Below, one piece after another: positions 62,106 to 64,000 of a stretch of 64,000 nt of DNA. Position numbers and translations under genes: made by a program. Under the pieces are notes generated by a model. That model had not been told where the DNA came from, did not search any database, and saw only the letters and a list, made by a program, of their open reading frames with translations. This stretch comes from Sphagnum compactum (taxonomy: Eukaryota; Bryophyta; Sphagnopsida; Sphagnales): positions 1,240,001-1,304,000 of the forward strand of contig OZ234503.1 of the NCBI GenBank assembly GCA_965153455.1, in the 5' to 3' direction. Within the stretch, counting starts at the first letter, position 1. Each line of letters opens with the position of its first letter.

Positions 62106-62227
62106 ATCTTGCACCACATTTTACTGGAAATAGCCAGGGACAGTTCCTGTGGTTCATTATTTGGCCAGGCTTTATCTTTAGCCTCCTCTTCTTATCACTG
62201 CTGTTCCCACAACTTGACTTGGTCTGA
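62106..62227 (+). CDS. possible terminal exon of an unidentified membrane protein
   Basis: A strong acceptor (tctccctgcattcag, ending 62105) precedes a 39-codon open stretch. It reads LAPHFTGNSQ, then GQFLWFIIWPGFIFSLLFLS, then LLFPQLDLV and TGA at 62225-62227. The codons form one hydrophobic transmembrane-like segment with a short tail. An AATAAA signal lies at 62299-62304. These suggest the last exon of a plus-strand gene, but I could not find its upstream exons in the window and do not recognise the family. It may be a stranded exon fragment. Confidence 0.3.
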
Positions 62228-64000
62228 TTGCTTGTTGTAGTAGCCTACTTACTCTACACTACACATTGTACCATGGCAAGTTCAACATTTCAATCTTGAA
62301 TAAATGAATGAATTGATCATTTATTTTCAAGCTTCCATGTGGGAAATTTTATAATAGTATTCCAAATTTTCCTTAAATAATTTTTTTTTAAAATTTTTTT
62401 TTCCTTCACAAGCATTTTTTTTTTCTTTGAATTTTTAAGCTATTTCAAATTTTCTTGAAAATTGAATATACTATTAGTGTCAAAGGCTGCCAAGGTTGAA
62501 GGTACCACATTATGGAGTGAATGAAAATTGCTTGTGACAATCAAGGAAAAACCCAAAAATTTTGCCAGATTTCAAATTTTCATTTTTTAAAAACAAATCT
62601 TCAGATTTCTGTAAAAGGTTCCAGCAGGTAGCCAAAACTACAGAAGGATATTGCTTAAACTTTTTTTACTTTCATATGTAATTTATAGCCCAATTTTGGC
62701 TAAATCCTCTTATGGAGTGATTGCCATGTTTGCTACATCACAAAATTTGAGATATTTCAAAATTTCAAGTTTTTATAACTAAAATAACTAAATATTAAAA
62801 TATTAAAAAATATAAAACTAGAAGGCGCAGAGAAGAGAAATTGCAAAAAGAGGTTTAATAAAATATACTGGAGCCAACAATGAAGGGGCCCACTAGATAG
62901 TCTTACATGCAAATAATGTATGTATGTATATCTGTATGTATAGGTATGTATGTAAAAGGAGAGATGGGTCTGCACATATGACAGGCATAGGGGCTGAGCC
63001 ACATGATGAGAGTGAACAGCTCTTAGGGCCCAGCACCTGCCCTGTTTTCTACTTGAAAAGTAGCAAGTAGCTGCCCCTTCTTCTGCCCAAAAGCTATTTT
63101 CTTGGCTCTGCCCAGACGGCGCAGAATATATGCATTGGTGTAAGATTTGGATGAAAAATTTTGGGCTTCAACTTTCCTTGATATGTGAGTGACATCCGGA
63201 GGACTGGACATTGCATGCAACTAGATGAGAAATTCTAAATCCTGTAACGGAGTTATTTTTAGTTTGAACTTTGAATCTGCCGTTAAGGGCAGCATCATTC
63301 CACAATGAGCTGCTTGTTTTCTATTAAAATTCAACTAAGTAGATTATCTACCCATTACTAACCATTGATTTTTCTTGCTGCCCAATTTCTGCTCTGCCCA
63401 AATTATTTTATTATAGAAATCGCTTGCCAGATTTCTTTCATTTATTATGAAATTCAAATTTTGATAAAGATGCTTGAATTGCTATGGATGATTTGTTTTT
63501 TCCCTCGGTTCATTCGCGATCTACTTCAACAAATTGAAAATAAATTTTGATAATAACTATCAAAAAAATGTGAATTGTTTCTGTAGAATAATTTTTTTGT
63601 GTGCTTTACTTGAATGCTTGTGAAAAACCTTAATTGGGGCTTGACATACCATGAAGCTTTCTTGAAAGTGAAGAGTCCCTTGGGGAGCAAGGAAATAGGT
63701 GGTGCATACATTCATCACCTCATGCCATAATGCGTTGGGTTTAAGTCCTGCAAAAATGTAACCTCCATGTTGAACTACAATTTATTAGTGATAATCAAAA
63801 CTAGTAAGCAATGATACGATTTGTCATATGAAAGCAATCCCTTGAAAGTATAAAAACATTCTTTCTTTTTCTATCCTCCTCCTCGTTACCACTTTTGTTT
63901 TATAAAAAATACAAAGTAGCCACTTTGTATATAAGTTGAGTTCCAAGCTAAGTGAGAAGTGTGATATAATATATTTTATTATTGGCTTCTTGCGGTAAGA
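62228..64000. other. AT-rich flank with one more GC-rich patch
   Basis: 62560-62760 holds another 'gtagccaaa' family copy. A TATG/TGTA microsatellite is at 62917-62955. The patch 63000-63240 is richer in G+C than its surroundings and carries a 65-codon minus-strand frame (63220-63023) with basic residues. I recognise no domain in it and do not call it a gene. Nothing else is supported to the window end. Confidence 0.4.

Noticed and set aside
63023-63220. 65-codon minus-strand frame as a small gene
   Set aside because: Higher G+C than surroundings but no homology, splice or promoter evidence.

Overview
The window is nuclear DNA from a land plant. The evidence is four intron-containing genes of plant families (patatin-like lipid acyl hydrolase, plastid PHT4-type anion transporter, plastid x-type thioredoxin, DUF630/DUF632 protein), GT-AG introns of about 85-1,130 nt, AT-rich intergenic DNA and decayed LTR retrotransposons. 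Gene density is about one per 16 kb. The lineage (fern, lycophyte, gymnosperm or angiosperm) cannot be fixed from the sequence alone. There is no bacterial, organellar or CRISPR content.

Layout. 0-1 kb: decayed Ty3/gypsy-like gag on the minus strand. 1-5 kb: AT-rich DNA with an ATATC-rich stretch and three perfect hairpins. 5.05-9.12 kb: three head-to-tail repeat elements with the same two ends. The largest carries two copies of a captured oligopeptide-transporter (OPT) exon fragment. 9.17-14.37 kb: patatin-like gene, plus strand, whose TATA box lies about 40 bp beyond the repeat array. It has a long Pro/Cys-rich then Tyr/Ser-rich C-terminal tail. I could not find its middle exon(s), and a C-run shifts the frame in the tail. 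14.4-26.9 kb: AT-rich repeats without recognisable genes. 27.17-33.20 kb: complete 15-exon PHT4 transporter gene, plus strand, 633 aa, all splice phases consistent. 36.0-39.06 kb: minus-strand Ty3/gypsy pol relic (RNase H, zinc-binding domain, integrase), split by a 981-bp solo LTR with a 5-bp target duplication. 39-45 kb: degenerate tandem repeats. 45.21-46.98 kb: thioredoxin x, two exons, 212 aa, plus strand. 48.26-48.71 kb: hAT-like MITE with an 8-bp duplication. 49.44-53.20 kb: DUF630/DUF632 gene, minus strand, six exons, 793 aa, with a pyrimidine-rich leader. 54.5-64 kb: mostly dispersed repeats, plus an orphan terminal-exon candidate at 62.1 kb.

The genes do not form a functional cluster. 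Two products are predicted to be plastid proteins (a transporter and a redox protein), one is a lipid hydrolase and one a membrane-anchored signalling or regulatory protein. The most unusual items are the patatin tail, the repeat array with captured OPT exons, and the solo LTR nested exactly inside an older integrase gene. No wholly new system is convincingly visible.
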